NCBI RefSeq assembly: GCF_013394165.1
Contig: NZ_CP041330.1
Location: 1,054,001-1,118,000, forward strand
Length of the DNA stretch: 64,000 bases
Direction of reading: 5' to 3'
From: Pseudoalteromonas sp. Scap06
GTDB taxonomy: Bacteria > Pseudomonadota > Gammaproteobacteria > Enterobacterales > Alteromonadaceae
The notes beneath the pieces are model-generated. The model had not been told where the DNA came from. It did no database searches and saw nothing but the letters and a program-made list of their open reading frames with translations. Position numbers and translations under genes: made by a program. Of the stretch, positions 6,941 to 18,500 are shown piece after piece. Positions within the stretch are counted from its first letter, which is position 1, and the number at the start of each line of letters is the position of its first letter.

Positions 6941-9769
6941 ATGAGCGACTACAAACATACTTTGAATTTACCGGAAACAATGTTTCCAATGCGTGGCAAT
7001 TTGGCACAACGTGAACCAAAAATGCTTAAAGCATGGTATGAAGACGACCTATACGGTCAAATTCGCAGCGCGAAGAAAGGTAAAAAAACTTTCATTTTGC
7101 ATGACGGCCCTCCGTATGCAAACGGCGATATCCATTTAGGCCACTCAGTAAATAAAATATTAAAAGATATTATTGTTAAGTCTAAAACTTTATCAGACTT
7201 TGATGCGCCATACGTACCAGGTTGGGACTGTCATGGTTTACCAATCGAGTTAATGGTTGAGAAAAAAGTTGGTAAACCCGGTGTTAAGGTAACTGCGGCA
7301 GAGTTTCGTGAGAAATGTCGTGCCTATGCTAAAAAGCAAGTGGAAGGCCAAAAAGTAGACTTTAAACGTTTAGGCGTTTTTGGTGATTGGGATAAACCTT
7401 ACCTAACAATGAACTTCGACTTTGAAGCTAATGCCATCCGTGTACTGGGCCGCATTATAAAAAATGGTCACCTTCATAAAGGTGCTAAGCCTGTGCATTG
7501 GTGTACAGATTGTGGTTCAGCATTAGCTGAGGCCGAAGTTGAATACCAAGATAAACAATCTCCAGCTATTGATGTACGTTTTACTTTTACAGATCAAGAT
7601 GCGGTAGTTAATGCGTTTGATTTAGCGGCTGGCCATACAGGAACAGGTAGCGTAGGAACCGTCATTTGGACTACGACACCATGGACTTTGCCTGCAAACC
7701 GTGCGGTAGCTGTACATGCTGATTTAGAATACGCGCTAGTACAAGTAGAAGATGAAGGCGTTCAGCAACGTCTTATTATAGGTTCTGAGCTGGTTAAAGA
7801 TGCGATGGATCGTTTTGGTTTTAACCATTTCCATATCCTTGGCTATGTTAAAGGCGCAGCACTTGAAAACTTAACCGTAGCACACCCTTTTTACGACTTT
7901 AATGTTCCTGTTATTGTTGCTGAGCACGTAACAACAGATTCTGGTACGGGCATCGTGCATACTGCACCAGGTCATGGTCAAGAAGATTTCGTGGCTGGTC
8001 TTGAGTACAACCTTGAAGTAGCTAACCCTGTTGGCGCAAATGGTGTGTACTTACCTGATACTGAATTATTTGCCGGTCAACATGTGTTTAAAGCCAATGC
8101 GAGTGTAATTGAGGTATTAAAAGAAAATAATGCCCTAATGCATCACCATGCATTAACGCACAGTTACCCACATTGTTGGCGCCATAAAACGCCTATTATT
8201 TTCCGTGCCACACCACAATGGTTTGTTAGCATGGATCAGGCTAACTTGCGCCAAGATTCACTGGCTGAAATTAAAAATACTCAGTGGTTACCTGAATGGG
8301 GCGAAAGCCGTATTGCTAACATGGTTGAAGGCCGCCCTGATTGGTGTATTTCACGCCAACGTACTTGGGGTGTACCTATTGCGCTGTTTGTTGATAAAGA
8401 CACGGGTGCATTACACCCAAATACTCAAGAGCTGATTGAGCAAGCAGCAGCGCTTGTTGAAAAGTCAGGTATTCAAGCTTGGTATGACTTAGACCCAGCT
8501 ACTTTACTAGGTGAAGAAGACGCACAACAATACATGAAAGTGCAAGACACACTCGATGTGTGGTTTGATTCAGGTGTAACTCATGCCTGTGTTGTTGATG
8601 CGCGTGAAGATTTAACCGGTCCTGCTGATTTATACCTAGAGGGTTCAGATCAACACCGTGGTTGGTTTATGTCATCAATGATGACCTCTGTGGCAATTAA
8701 TGGTCATGCACCTTACAAGCAAGTACTTACGCATGGCTTTACGGTTGATGAAAACGGCCGCAAAATGTCTAAGTCATTAGGCAATGTTATTTCACCACAA
8801 AATGTGATGAATAAACTAGGTGCTGATATTTTACGTTTATGGGTAGCATCAACTGATTACACGGCAGAAATGACGGTATCAGATGAAATATTCAAACGTT
8901 CAGCAGATCGCTACCGTCGTATTCGTAACACTAGCCGTTACTTACTTGCTAACCTTAGCGGTTTTGATCCAAAAACAGATCAAGTTGCTATTGATGATAT
9001 GGTTGAGCTTGATAAGTGGATTGTAGGGCGTGCTGCACAGTTACAAGATGACATTTTAGCGGCGTACGATAGCTACCAAATGCTATTAGTGACGCAAAAG
9101 CTAATGAACTTCTGTACCGGCGAGTTAGGCTCGTTCTACTTAGACGTTATAAAAGATCGTCAGTACACGGCAAAAAGTGACAGTCATGCACGTCGTTCTT
9201 GTCAAACTGCGCTGTACCACATTGCTGAAGCGATGACGCGTTGGATGGCACCAATCATGAGCTTTACAGCACAAGAAATTTGGGAAGCACTTCCAGGTGA
9301 GCGCAGTGACTATGTATTTACTTCAACTTGGTATGAGGGCTTACAAGCACCAACTACGACCAAGTTTAGTAATGAAGATTGGCAAGCTATTTTAAATGTG
9401 CGTGACGAAGTGAACCGTCTGCTAGAAGCTGCACGTAAAGAAGAAGTGATTGGCGCTACGTTGCAAGCAACGGTTAACCTGTTTGCAAGTAAAGAACTTG
9501 CTGCAAAACTGGTTGCACTAGGTGATGAACTTCGCTTTGTGTTACTCACTTCAGCTGTAAATGTTACTGAAGTAGAGAGCCAGCCTGCAGATTCACAAGC
9601 AACCGAAATTGAAGGTTTATACATTAGCGTATCAGCAACTGATGCTAAAAAGTGTGAGCGCTGTTGGCATTATAGTGAAGATGTAGGTATTGAACCTGCG
9701 CACCCTGAAATCTGTGGTCGTTGTGTTAGTAACGTTGACGGTGAAGGTGAAAAGCGTCAATTCGCTTAG
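6941..9769 (+). CDS. ileS: Isoleucine--tRNA ligase
   Basis: 942-aa class I aminoacyl-tRNA synthetase. The HIGH-type motif is HLGH at about residues 65-68 and the KMSKS loop is at about 608-612 ([10 protein letters not shown]). The editing domain includes [14 protein letters not shown] and [12 protein letters not shown]. The C-terminal zinc-binding segment is intact (CERCWHY ... CGRC). The domain order and length match E. coli IleS (938 aa). Start ATG with TAGGAT-like site upstream. First gene of the conserved ileS-lspA pair; the next gene begins just 12 bases later. Confidence 0.97.
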   Translation: MSDYKHTLNLPETMFPMRGNLAQREPKMLKAWYEDDLYGQIRSAKKGKKTFILHDGPPYANGDIHLGHSVNKILKDIIVKSKTLSDFDAPYVPGWDCHGLPIELMVEKKVGKPGVKVTAAEFREKCRAYAKKQVEGQKVDFKRLGVFGDWDKPYLTMNFDFEANAIRVLGRIIKNGHLHKGAKPVHWCTDCGSALAEAEVEYQDKQSPAIDVRFTFTDQDAVVNAFDLAAGHTGTGSVGTVIWTTTPWTLPANRAVAVHADLEYALVQVEDEGVQQRLIIGSELVKDAMDRFGFNHFHILGYVKGAALENLTVAHPFYDFNVPVIVAEHVTTDSGTGIVHTAPGHGQEDFVAGLEYNLEVANPVGANGVYLPDTELFAGQHVFKANASVIEVLKENNALMHHHALTHSYPHCWRHKTPIIFRATPQWFVSMDQANLRQDSLAEIKNTQWLPEWGESRIANMVEGRPDWCISRQRTWGVPIALFVDKDTGALHPNTQELIEQAAALVEKSGIQAWYDLDPATLLGEEDAQQYMKVQDTLDVWFDSGVTHACVVDAREDLTGPADLYLEGSDQHRGWFMSSMMTSVAINGHAPYKQVLTHGFTVDENGRKMSKSLGNVISPQNVMNKLGADILRLWVASTDYTAEMTVSDEIFKRSADRYRRIRNTSRYLLANLSGFDPKTDQVAIDDMVELDKWIVGRAAQLQDDILAAYDSYQMLLVTQKLMNFCTGELGSFYLDVIKDRQYTAKSDSHARRSCQTALYHIAEAMTRWMAPIMSFTAQEIWEALPGERSDYVFTSTWYEGLQAPTTTKFSNEDWQAILNVRDEVNRLLEAARKEEVIGATLQATVNLFASKELAAKLVALGDELRFVLLTSAVNVTEVESQPADSQATEIEGLYISVSATDAKKCERCWHYSEDVGIEPAHPEICGRCVSNVDGEGEKRQFA

Positions 9770-9781
9770 GAGTTGTTTTTA

Positions 9782-10282
9782 GTGAGCAAACTAGCCCAAA
9801 AAAGTGGTTTAGTGTGGCTTTGGTTGAGTCTATTACTACTAGTAATAGACTTTGCCAGTAAAACACTGGTTGTAAACACCATGGCCTATGGTGAGTCAAT
9901 TAATCTACTGCCTGTTTTTAGTATCACTTATGTACATAATTACGGTGCAGCTTACAGCTTTTTAAGCGAAGCGGGTGGCTGGCAACGTTGGTTTTTAAGT
10001 GTAATAGCAATTGCAATTAGTTGTTTGTTGGTATGGTGGTTAAAGCGCCTTCCTGCGTCTAATAAAGTATTGTGCGGTGCATACTCGTTAGTGTTAGCGG
10101 GTGCTATTGGTAACTTATACGACCGTGTTGCTTATGGTTACGTTATTGACTTTTTACATGTGTTTTACGAAGACTCACATTTCCCCGTATTTAATATTGC
10201 AGATTGTGCTATTTGTGTAGGCGCTGCGTTATTACTATTTGACGCCTTTACAGGCGAAGAACCAAAGGAGCATAAAGCATGA
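9782..10282 (+). CDS. lspA: Lipoprotein signal peptidase (signal peptidase II)
   Basis: 166-aa inner-membrane aspartyl protease that removes the signal peptide of prolipoproteins such as BamD and the 30100 lipoprotein in this window. Four membrane segments are visible. The catalytic Asp residues lie in GAIGNLYDRV and VFNIADCAI, and the conserved Asn in YVHNYGAAYS. I chose GTG 9782 because AGGAG (9768-9772) is 9 bases ahead; the in-frame TTG at 9773 touches that site. The stop overlaps the fkpB start by 4 bases (ATGA), indicating translational coupling. Confidence 0.95.
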   Translation: MSKLAQKSGLVWLWLSLLLLVIDFASKTLVVNTMAYGESINLLPVFSITYVHNYGAAYSFLSEAGGWQRWFLSVIAIAISCLLVWWLKRLPASNKVLCGAYSLVLAGAIGNLYDRVAYGYVIDFLHVFYEDSHFPVFNIADCAICVGAALLLFDAFTGEEPKEHKA

Positions 10283-10719
10283 GCCAAGCTGTAATTGGTG
10301 AAAACTCAGACGTTATTTTTCATTTTTCTATTAAACTAGAAGATGGCTCTGCCGCTGACTCAACAAAAGTGCATAACAAACCTGCCAAGCTCACTATGGG
10401 TGATGGCAGTTTAACCGCTAACTTTGAAAAATGTTTGCTTGGCCTAACTGCGGGTGAAAGCAAAACATTTGAGCTTGAGCCTGAGGATGCCTTTGGTCAA
10501 CCCAATCCAGATAATATTTATTATGTAGATCGTAGTAAGTTTGGTGCAGAAACACCGGCTAAAGTAGGTGCGATTATTGCGTTCACTCAACCTGATGGTA
10601 CTGAACTTCCGGGTTTGGTTCGTGAAGTGCAAGGTGAGTCAGTTACTATCGATTTTAATCACCCATTAGCGGGTCAGCGTTTAACGTTTGAGGTTGATAT
10701 TATTGAGGTGCAAGGCTAA
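10279..10719 (+). CDS. fkpB: FKBP-type peptidyl-prolyl isomerase, SlpA family
   Basis: 146-aa cytosolic cis-trans prolyl isomerase and chaperone. The sequence has the short two-part FKBP fold split by an insert-in-flap domain: [21 protein letters not shown], then the [14 protein letters not shown] flap insertion, then [15 protein letters not shown]. This is the SlpA/FkpB pattern. Overlaps lspA by 4 bases and ispH by one base (TAATG). The lspA-fkpB-ispH order is conserved in gammaproteobacteria. Confidence 0.94.
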   Translation: MSQAVIGENSDVIFHFSIKLEDGSAADSTKVHNKPAKLTMGDGSLTANFEKCLLGLTAGESKTFELEPEDAFGQPNPDNIYYVDRSKFGAETPAKVGAIIAFTQPDGTELPGLVREVQGESVTIDFNHPLAGQRLTFEVDIIEVQG

Positions 10720-11648
10720 TGGAAATATTATTAGCTAATCCACGAGGCTTTTGCGCCGGTGTTGACCGCGCAATTAGTATTGTTGAGCGCGCTTTAGATA
10801 TTTTTGAAAAGCCAATCTATGTGCGTCACGAAGTGGTGCATAACCGTTATGTGGTTGATGGTTTAAAAAATCGCGGCGCCGTATTTGTTGAAGAACTTGA
10901 TCAGGTTCCTGACGATAGTATTGTTATTTTCAGTGCTCATGGTGTATCTCAAGCTGTTCGTGCAGAAGCTAAACGCAGAGAGTTAAAAGTATTTGATGCA
11001 ACCTGCCCATTAGTGACTAAAGTGCATATGGAAGTAACCCGTGCTAGTAGAAAAGGCATTGAATGCATTTTAATTGGTCACCACGGACACCCTGAAGTTG
11101 AGGGTACCATGGGTCAATACGATAACCAGCAAGGTGGAATTTATCTTGTTGAAACAGTCGATGATGTATTAAAGCTTGATGTAAAAAATGCGGATAATCT
11201 TTTTTACTGCAGCCAAACAACTCTATCAGTAGATGACACTGCCGATGTGATTGATGCTTTACGTAGTAAATTTCCCACAATTGATGGTCCACGTAAAGAT
11301 GATATTTGCTATGCAACACAAAACCGCCAAGATGCGGTTCGTGATTTAGCTGATAAAGTGAATGTGTTATTAGTTGTGGGTGCTAAAAATAGCTCTAACT
11401 CTAATCGTTTACGGGAACTTGCCGATAAAATGGGTACACAAGCCTACTTAATAGATGATGCTAGTAATGTTGAAGCATCATGGTTTGATGGTATCAACAG
11501 TGTAGGTGTGACTGCCGGTGCATCAGCTCCTGAAGTATTAGTTCAGCAAGTCATTACACGCTTAAAAGAGCTTGGTGGCAAACAAGTAACAGAAAACCCA
11601 GGTGAAGAAGAAAACATTGTTTTTGCTGTGCCAGTAGAGCTGCGTTAG
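10719..11648 (+). CDS. ispH: 4-hydroxy-3-methylbut-2-enyl diphosphate reductase
   Basis: 309-aa [4Fe-4S] enzyme of the last step of the MEP isoprenoid pathway, making IPP and DMAPP. The three cluster cysteines are at residue 12 (RGFCAGV), 96 (DATCPLV) and about 197 ([11 protein letters not shown]). The substrate-binding His and Glu residues are in HEVVHN, AHGVS and [12 protein letters not shown]. Last gene of the ileS cluster. In Pseudomonas aeruginosa ispH (lytB) also lies beside the minor pilin genes, so the neighbourhood with the pil cluster downstream is partly syntenic. Confidence 0.97.
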   Translation: MEILLANPRGFCAGVDRAISIVERALDIFEKPIYVRHEVVHNRYVVDGLKNRGAVFVEELDQVPDDSIVIFSAHGVSQAVRAEAKRRELKVFDATCPLVTKVHMEVTRASRKGIECILIGHHGHPEVEGTMGQYDNQQGGIYLVETVDDVLKLDVKNADNLFYCSQTTLSVDDTADVIDALRSKFPTIDGPRKDDICYATQNRQDAVRDLADKVNVLLVVGAKNSSNSNRLRELADKMGTQAYLIDDASNVEASWFDGINSVGVTAGASAPEVLVQQVITRLKELGGKQVTENPGEEENIVFAVPVELR

Positions 11649-11675
11649 TCTATTAATAGATAAAAGGAGGGTCGA

Positions 11676-12710
11676 ATGAGTAAGCAACTGACACCAGATG
11701 CACTACTTTTTTCGGCCCTTTTTAATGAGCGTGGTGTACTTGCATCCCTCATAGTAACCCAAGTCGTGGCTATTATTTTAGCTTTTGCTCCTAATGCTGG
11801 CGGTGACATATGGCTGCATTTGGGAGAGATTAGTTTATTTCTCCATGTAACCGTATTAGTAAGCACCTCTTTTATATATATTTGTCGCCGATTTCTTGCA
11901 AAACAGCCTCAGTTTATTCAGCTTAGTTTTTTTATTGCTGTATATAGTTTGAGTACTGCTTTATTTAGTCTGGCTTTTTCTTATATTGCTTTTGATATAG
12001 AAAACGAAGAACAACTTACGTTTTTTGTGTTACGTAATTGCATTATTGTATTTTTGCTTACCTTACTTTTTGTACAATTTTTGCTTATTCATTTTGAAAA
12101 AGAGCAGCAAGCCAAAGCACTCTCTCGTGCAGAGCTTGATGCTTTGCAGGCGCGGATCAGACCCCATTTTTTATATAATAGTTTGAATACGGCAGCAGAA
12201 TTAACGCATCATGATGTTGAGGCTGCAGAGCATGCTATTTTAGCATTAGCGGCGCTTTCGCAGGCTGCAATGCGGTCAGGGCAAAGTGTATTACTCAGTG
12301 ATGAAATAGTATTAACTAAACAATATATTGCTCTTGAGTCATGGCGTTTTGCTGAGCGCTTACAGGTTAAGTGGTCATTACCAGAAAATCTCCCTGCGCT
12401 CTATATTCCATATCTAACATTACAACCTTTGGTAGAGAACGCAGTATGCCATGGTGTAGAGCCCAGCCAAAGTGGTGCTACCATTAGTATTGAGCTGCAT
12501 GTTACAACACATTATTTAACCTTGATTGTGACTAACCCTGTACCTATTGAAGCCGCTAATACTAGAGAGCATAACGGTATGGCAATTGATAATATCCGTT
12601 CTCGTTTAAGTATTTATTATAAAGATCAGGCGCAACTGACAATAACTAACAAAGAAAATAAATTTAGAGTTAAAGTGGTTATTCCAAAACAAACAGAGCA
12701 CATGTTATGA
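11676..12710 (+). CDS. LytS/FimS-type sensor histidine kinase
   Basis: 344-aa membrane kinase. Four hydrophobic segments occupy roughly residues 20-135. The His_kinase motif follows with the phosphoacceptor in RIRPHFLYNSLN, then the N-box LQPLVENAVCHG and an HATPase_c-like end (NGMAIDNIRSRL). This short arrangement without HAMP is typical of LytS/AlgZ/FimS. It has a strong AGGAGG-like site and overlaps its response regulator by 4 bases. The pair sits immediately upstream of pilVWXY1E. FimS/AlgR of P. aeruginosa control that same operon, so the same role is a good inference. The signal is unknown. Confidence 0.85.
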   Translation: MSKQLTPDALLFSALFNERGVLASLIVTQVVAIILAFAPNAGGDIWLHLGEISLFLHVTVLVSTSFIYICRRFLAKQPQFIQLSFFIAVYSLSTALFSLAFSYIAFDIENEEQLTFFVLRNCIIVFLLTLLFVQFLLIHFEKEQQAKALSRAELDALQARIRPHFLYNSLNTAAELTHHDVEAAEHAILALAALSQAAMRSGQSVLLSDEIVLTKQYIALESWRFAERLQVKWSLPENLPALYIPYLTLQPLVENAVCHGVEPSQSGATISIELHVTTHYLTLIVTNPVPIEAANTREHNGMAIDNIRSRLSIYYKDQAQLTITNKENKFRVKVVIPKQTEHML

Positions 12711-13411
12711 ATGCACTGATTGTAGATGATGAGCCTTTAGCCAGAGCACGCTTAAAACGTTTACTTAGTCAGAGCCATACATCTATTCAAGTGCAAGGTG
12801 AGGCCGGTAATGGCAATGACGCTTTAATAAAAATAAAAAAACTTCAGCCTGATTTAGTGTTTTTAGATGTTGATATGCCAGGCTTAAATGGCATCGAAGT
12901 GGCCAATCAACTCAATAGCTTTGCGGTTCCGCCGGCAATTATTTTTATAACTGCTCACCCTGAGCATGCACTTGATGCGTTGCAACTAAATGCAGCAGGG
13001 TATTTGGTAAAACCTATATCAGTAAAAAGTTTGCAACATGCATTACAACAGCTAGGACGTTTAAACAGAGTACATCTGCAACAGCAACAAACAGAAAAAG
13101 TAACGTATCAACTGGCTGGCACTATCAGAAGTGTTGAAATAGAGAGTATTTTTTATTTTAACGCAGAGGAAAAGTATACCAAGGTTGTGTTTGATCAAGG
13201 GGAAGCTTTAATTGAGGACAGTTTAAAGCATCTTGAAATGCAATACCCGCATCATTTATTAAGAATTCATCGACATACTTTGGTGAATAAAAACAAAATT
13301 ATTGCCCTACATACGCTTCAAAACCATCAACATGTTATTGAACTTGATGGTTGTACTACTTTGTTAGCTGTAAGTCGTCGAGCACTCAAAAGCGTAAAAA
13401 GTGAACTTTAA
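12707..13411 (+). CDS. LytTR-family response regulator (AlgR-like)
   Basis: 234 aa. Receiver domain at 1-115 with acidic pair IVDDEP, phosphoacceptor in VFLDVDMPGLNG, and FITAHPEHA and YLVKPIS. LytTR DNA-binding domain at about 135-232 with IFYFNAEEKYTKVV, LLRIHRHTLVNK and LAVSRRALKSV. Starts inside the kinase stop (ATGA). The first gene after it is pilV, 114 bases away, and the gap holds two direct repeats matching the LytTR binding consensus. It is probably the direct regulator of the pilus operon. Confidence 0.88.
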   Translation: MNALIVDDEPLARARLKRLLSQSHTSIQVQGEAGNGNDALIKIKKLQPDLVFLDVDMPGLNGIEVANQLNSFAVPPAIIFITAHPEHALDALQLNAAGYLVKPISVKSLQHALQQLGRLNRVHLQQQQTEKVTYQLAGTIRSVEIESIFYFNAEEKYTKVVFDQGEALIEDSLKHLEMQYPHHLLRIHRHTLVNKNKIIALHTLQNHQHVIELDGCTTLLAVSRRALKSVKSEL

Positions 13412-13426
13412 TACGCCTACCTATTA

Positions 13427-13455
13427 ACCGCTTATCAACATAATTAACCGTTAGT
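13427..13455 (+). promoter_or_regulatory. Tandem LytTR-type binding site upstream of pilV
   Basis: Two direct repeats, ACCGCTTAT (13427-13435) and ACCGTTAGT (13447-13455), start 20 bp apart, about two helical turns. The second fits the published LytTR consensus [TA][AC][CA]GTTN[AG][TG] at every position; the first has one mismatch. Both lie within the longer repeat ATTAACCG. The site sits between the LytTR regulator gene and pilV, about 70-100 bp before the pilV start. Confidence 0.6.
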
Positions 13456-13525
13456 CATGGTTCTAGTTGAATCTAATCTGTAATTGCATACACTTATTAT
13501 CAGGTAATTATTATTTGGTTTTACT

Positions 13526-14086
13526 ATGTATTTGAGTACGTTTAAATTGCAAAAAGGTTTTACCCTTATTGAAGTCCTAATTGCGTTTATTATTCTCAGC
13601 TTTGGTTTATTGGGCGCTGTAGCCCTGCAAGCAAAAGCAAAGCAAGCAAGCTTTGATTCAATGCAACGTGCTGCTGCTGTTGCGCTTGGTAATGATATTA
13701 TTCAACGTATTCGAGCTAATGATACTTCGCAGCTCGCGACCCTTTACGATGTAGAGTTTACTAGTGAAACCACTAAGAAATCGTCTAAAACATGTTTTAC
13801 AAGCTCATGTAGCAACGCGCAAATAGCTAGTTTAGATATCGAGCAATGGAAACGTGCTATTCGAGCCCGAGAGAATACCGGATCACTTGATGGTGCAACT
13901 GTGTGTATTAACCCTGAAGTGGTAGCGGGTTCTGGTGGGAAAGCATATAACCTTGAGGTTATTGTTTCTTGGCAGGGTCGACAAGAATTTAAAGCAAGTG
14001 AGGCGACAGGTAAGATTGGTTGTGGCGTCGCAGATAAAAAGCGTCGCTTAGTCGTGCTTAATAGCTATGTATACGTTAGGAGCTAA
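13526..14086 (+). CDS. pilV: Type IV pilus minor pilin / modification protein PilV
   Basis: 186-aa prepilin. The class III signal is KGFTLIEVLIAFIILSFGLL, with PilD cleavage after Gly and the conserved Glu at +5. The protein continues with AVALQAKAKQASFDSMQRAAAVALGNDIIQRIRAN, typical of PilV, and later cysteine pairs (CFTSSC). Minor pilins prime pilus assembly. First gene of pilV-pilW-pilX-pilY1-pilE; pilW starts 2 bases after its stop. The start ATG 13526 gives a normal short leader of about 10 residues. No strong ribosome site is visible. Confidence 0.9.
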   Translation: MYLSTFKLQKGFTLIEVLIAFIILSFGLLGAVALQAKAKQASFDSMQRAAAVALGNDIIQRIRANDTSQLATLYDVEFTSETTKKSSKTCFTSSCSNAQIASLDIEQWKRAIRARENTGSLDGATVCINPEVVAGSGGKAYNLEVIVSWQGRQEFKASEATGKIGCGVADKKRRLVVLNSYVYVRS

Positions 14087-14087
14087 A

Positions 14088-15086
14088 ATGAAGCAAACAG
14101 GATTTACACTCATTGAAATGATGATATCTCTATTTATAGGGGGATTAATTTTGGGTGGGGTAATGTTTACTTATATCGGTATGAAAGTAACCACCAAAGA
14201 CACAATGACTATAGGCGAGTTACAAGAGTCAGGCCGTTTAGCTATAAATATTATGCAACGAGATATTGAGCAAGTTGGTTTTTGGGGAACATTTTATGAT
14301 GATTCATTTACCGCTGCAAACACATCATCATTGTCAAATCCTACTAATGACTGCTTTGAAGGAGCTAACAATGGCAGTTTTCCAGATTTAACGAGTAGTA
14401 GTAACTTTAGATCTTTATACGCTAAAACGGCGGCAAGTTCTAATGAGCTCAACTGTGTAAAAAACCCAATTAAAGGGACTGATATTTTACAGGTTAAGTT
14501 TTTACAAGGTAATCAACTAGAAGTTGATGCCTCAGGTGTTAATGAAACGCAAAGCGATGAGAATTATTTTATTGCTGAGCAAGAAAATGCACGCTTTGAG
14601 CGAGGTATTGTTGACCCTACTAGCGTAAATATCAATGCGTCGGTATGGCCGTATAGTCATCACAGCTATTATATTGCAGAGCAAACTTATACGGTAAATA
14701 ATAAGAACCTTACTGTACCGGCACTAATGCGAAAGCGTTTAGTAGGCGGGTCTATAAATACTGAAACTATAATGGAAGGCGTGGAAAATATGCGTTTTGT
14801 TTTTGGTTTAGATACTACCAACGATAGTCGCGTTGATATCTATAAAAGCATCAGTGATATGAACGCCAGCGACTGGGAAAACCGTAGAGGTATTTTAACA
14901 GTACAAGTTTTCTTACTGATCAGAGCATTGCAGCCAGATCCAGGCCTTAAAATTAAGAACCAAACGTACATATTAGGGGAAGATGCTAATAGTCGCTCTC
15001 TTACTTTTTCAGATAATTTCAGACGAACTGTTTTCACGACGACTATTCGTTTAAATAATGTGGGAGCAAATTTATGGCGTATTTAA
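14088..15086 (+). CDS. pilW: Type IV pilus assembly protein PilW
   Basis: 332-aa minor pilin with a minimal leader: MKQTGFTLIEMMISLFIGG, cleavage after Gly, Glu at +5. The central part has QESGRLAINIMQRDIEQVGFWG, a PilW hallmark, and the C-terminus LRRTVFTTTIRLNN-like segment typical of PilW. ATG 14088 is preceded by AGGAG at 5 bases; an in-frame ATG at 14067 would extend into pilV and gives no leader sense. It overlaps pilX by 13 bases. Works with PilV, PilX and PilE in the pilus-tip priming complex. Confidence 0.92.
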   Translation: MKQTGFTLIEMMISLFIGGLILGGVMFTYIGMKVTTKDTMTIGELQESGRLAINIMQRDIEQVGFWGTFYDDSFTAANTSSLSNPTNDCFEGANNGSFPDLTSSSNFRSLYAKTAASSNELNCVKNPIKGTDILQVKFLQGNQLEVDASGVNETQSDENYFIAEQENARFERGIVDPTSVNINASVWPYSHHSYYIAEQTYTVNNKNLTVPALMRKRLVGGSINTETIMEGVENMRFVFGLDTTNDSRVDIYKSISDMNASDWENRRGILTVQVFLLIRALQPDPGLKIKNQTYILGEDANSRSLTFSDNFRRTVFTTTIRLNNVGANLWRI

Positions 15087-15559
15087 CTCATATGAAAAAG
15101 AAACAACAGGGTGTTGTACTTATTACAGCACTTATTATGGTGATAGCAGTGACAGGAATTGCGGTTACTTTAATGAGTAGCAGCAGTATTGATATTAAAA
15201 TTACAAATGCAGCTCAAGAGCGTGAAGTTGCAGAAAATCAACTAATTGGTGAAGTACAGCGCATTATTGCTGATGAAGCTAGTAAAGGGGCTGCTAATCA
15301 GTTCTTTTTAACCCCTGAAGAAGTATCAGATAACGGTGTTGTTATGGCTGAACGCGATGATATGAAAAGCAATATGATTAACTTAAACAATGGTGTACTT
15401 GATTTAGAATGCCCTCGTCGTTTTAATTTTACTGCTGGCATTTCATGCAACATGGTGCAAGTTTCTACAACCATAGAGTACGGCTCCAAAAGTAAACACC
15501 AACTAACAATTGTTACCGGCGTAGCCCAAGAGATGGCTAGCATAAGTAAGGGGTTTTAA
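15074..15559 (+). CDS. pilX: Type IV pilus assembly protein PilX
   Basis: 161-aa minor pilin. N-terminus KKKQQGVVLITALIMVIAVTGIAV shows the PilX-type signal, in which the usual FTLIE is replaced by VVLIT so the Glu5 is absent, a known trait of PilX/GspK-like pilins. SSSSIDIKITNAAQEREVAENQ follows as the helical spine. ATG 15074 has GGGAG 7 bases upstream and overlaps pilW; ATG 15092 is a weaker alternative. The stop is one base before the pilY1 ATG, suggesting coupling. Confidence 0.88.
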   Translation: MAYLTHMKKKQQGVVLITALIMVIAVTGIAVTLMSSSSIDIKITNAAQEREVAENQLIGEVQRIIADEASKGAANQFFLTPEEVSDNGVVMAERDDMKSNMINLNNGVLDLECPRRFNFTAGISCNMVQVSTTIEYGSKSKHQLTIVTGVAQEMASISKGF

Positions 15560-15560
15560 T

Positions 15561-18500
15561 ATGAAACTTACACTAAACAGAATGTTCATGCCTATATTTG
15601 CAATATTAATTGGCATGTCAGCTCATGCTGAAGATATAGAGCTGTATGTTAACCATAATGTGGAGACAGATGAAAAGCCACGCGTAATTATGATTTTTGA
15701 TACATCAGGCAGTATGGCTTGGGATGTAAACGATGGCAATGCCTGTTACATGAGAAGCGGTAATCGTTATTACGAGGTCGATTGTTTTGAAAGTAAAGAC
15801 AGCTATAAACGTAATGAGCAATGTTACAAACGAACTAGCTACTACAATTATGAAGCCACATGTAGTGATAGTCGTTTAAGAGTTGCACAAAATGCGATTA
15901 CGCAATTAGTGAACGATAATGATGATATTGAATTTGGTTTAATGCGTTTTAATGGCAGTAGTGGCGGTTATGTACTAGCCAGAGTAGGTGCTGAAAAGTC
16001 AACGTTGCTCAATAAAATTGATGAGCTACCTGCTAGTGGGTCAACCCCATTAACTGAAACATTATGGGAAGCGTATTTATACATAACAGGCCAAGATGTT
16101 TACTATGGCGATAACACTAATAATCGAGATTTTACCGCTGAGTCATCAGGAGTTTATAAATCACCTTTTGCCCCAGTAGCGGGTGAGCCATTACGTTGTG
16201 ACAATAGTATCAACATTATTTTAATGACAGATGGAGATCCTACCAACGATTCTAATAGAAATAATGACATATTTAACCTTCATGAGGATTATTTTTCTGA
16301 AAATGCGCCTGTTGTCAGCAATAGTTATTTGGCAGCGCTGGCAAAAATTATCCATGGTACAGATGATGTAAAAGTTGATTTGTATAGCAAAACCAATAAT
16401 GTACTAGATATTGGTCGTGTATTTCCTATTGGCTTTGGTACTGGAATGAGTAACTCAGGTAAAAACTTACTTACTGAGACTGCAGACTATGGCGGTGGGC
16501 AATATTTGCATGCCAATACTGCAGCACAACTGTCAGACGCACTTAAAAATACGATTTCTCGTATTCGTGAAGTAAACGATAGTTTTTCATCGCCATCAGT
16601 GGCCAGCAATAACGTAGACCAAACTCGCAGCCGTGATGCTCTTTACTTTGCTATGTTTTATCCTGAAACAGGGGCTCGCTGGCGTGGTAACCTCAAAAAG
16701 TTAAAAATTACAGGCAATCAGATTGTTGATGCGACTAACAAGCTTGCTCTTAATAGCGACGGTTTAATTTCAAAAGATGCAAAAACATTTTGGCTACCTG
16801 CGGGCCAACCCGCTGATGGTAATGCGGTTGCACAAGGTGGCGTAAATCATTATCTAAGTACGATAGATCCACTAGCTCGTAATTTATTCACTGAAAATCA
16901 AGGCTCTATTGTTAGCTTTGATACTTCGGTTGTCAGCGATATTCTTAGTGGTATTGTTGATAACCCGCTAACCTTAACAAGCCAAGATGTTAATTGGGCT
17001 AGAGGGGTCGACGTTGATGATGAGGATAAAGATGGCTCTTCGCAAGATCAACGCTCTGATATTTTTGGCGACCCATTACATTCCAAGCCTATTGCTATCG
17101 ACTATGGCAGTGATGATATACGAATTCTTATAGGAACAAATGCCGGGTTTTTACATATGTTTAAAGATGCTGGCGAGACTGTAAGCGAAAGTTGGGCGTT
17201 TATACCTTCAGCATTATTTGACATTATTAAGCCACTCAGAAATAAACAAGCAGATAGCAAGGTATATGGCATGGACGGCCCTATCAGTGTTTACTTTAGT
17301 AATAAGAGTTTGAATAGCGAAGGTTTAAATGACGGTATTATAGATGCTAGCAAAGGAGATGCTGTTTGGGCTTTTGCTGGTATGCGTCGTGGTGGTAAGA
17401 ATTACTATGGCTTAGATATTACAAATCCGAACCAGCCAAAGCGCCTTTGGAGCAAACCAATTGAAGGCGGCAAAGGCGATTTTACGGAATTAGCACAAAC
17501 ATGGTCAAAACCGCAAATAGCTTATATTAAAGCTTTTGGTAATAAACCTTTACTCGTATTTGGTGCAGGTTACGATACAAATAAAGACGCGGCTATAAGA
17601 GCTGAGGATTCCCGTGGTCGAGGCATTTATATTGTTGAAGCAAAAACAGGTAGCTTAGTGTGGGCATTAACCCCAAATAGCAATGGTTTTAAAGGTAAAC
17701 ATAGCATTGCCGCTGATTTAACTACGCTTGATTCAGATTATGACGGCTATATTGACCGAATTTATGCTTCAGACACCGGTGGTAATATTTGGCGAATTGA
17801 TATGCCAGGAGAAGATAGCAGTGAGTTTAGTCACTTTAAACTTGCTGAGCTTGGTAGCAATCAAAATACCCAAGACAGGCGCTTCTTTTATAAGCCTCTG
17901 ATTGCGCGTACTTTGTTTAGTAAAGTAACAGAGACGACCATCAACGGTGATAAAGTTATTACCCGTTTAGATACTCCTTATGATGCTGTTGTTATCGGCA
18001 GCGGCAATCGTTCAAAACCAACGAATACAAATGAGCAAGATCAGTTGTTTATGATTCGTGATGAAAATACGCTGACACGCTCATTTAAAATCAATGCGCC
18101 TGCGGCAGTTAAACCCTCCGACTTAATGATTATGAACGATGACCCGTTTGGTAATACTTTAGATGACATAGATGGTTTTAATCTTGTTGAAGCTGAGTTG
18201 GCAAAAAAGAAAGGGTGGCGCTACGAATTAGCCAAAGGTGAAAAGTCATTAGCTGCAGCTACCGTTGTTGGCGGAGTTGCTTATTTTACTTCTTTCACGC
18301 CAGCATCTGATGCCGTTGTAGAGAATCAATGTTCTTTAAGTGGAGGCGGTGGTGCGCTTTATGCGTTTCATTTGCATTACGGTACAAAGGTGTATGAACA
18401 GCTCAAATTTGTAACCAGTTACGATGTGCCCGATACACCACAGCTATACTTTGGTTCTTCTTGCGTGGATGCTAATACCGATGGACAGTGTGATGATGGT

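Noticed and set aside
8205..8435. Plus-strand frame inside ileS
   Set aside because: Shadow of the strong ileS coding frame; no ribosome site.
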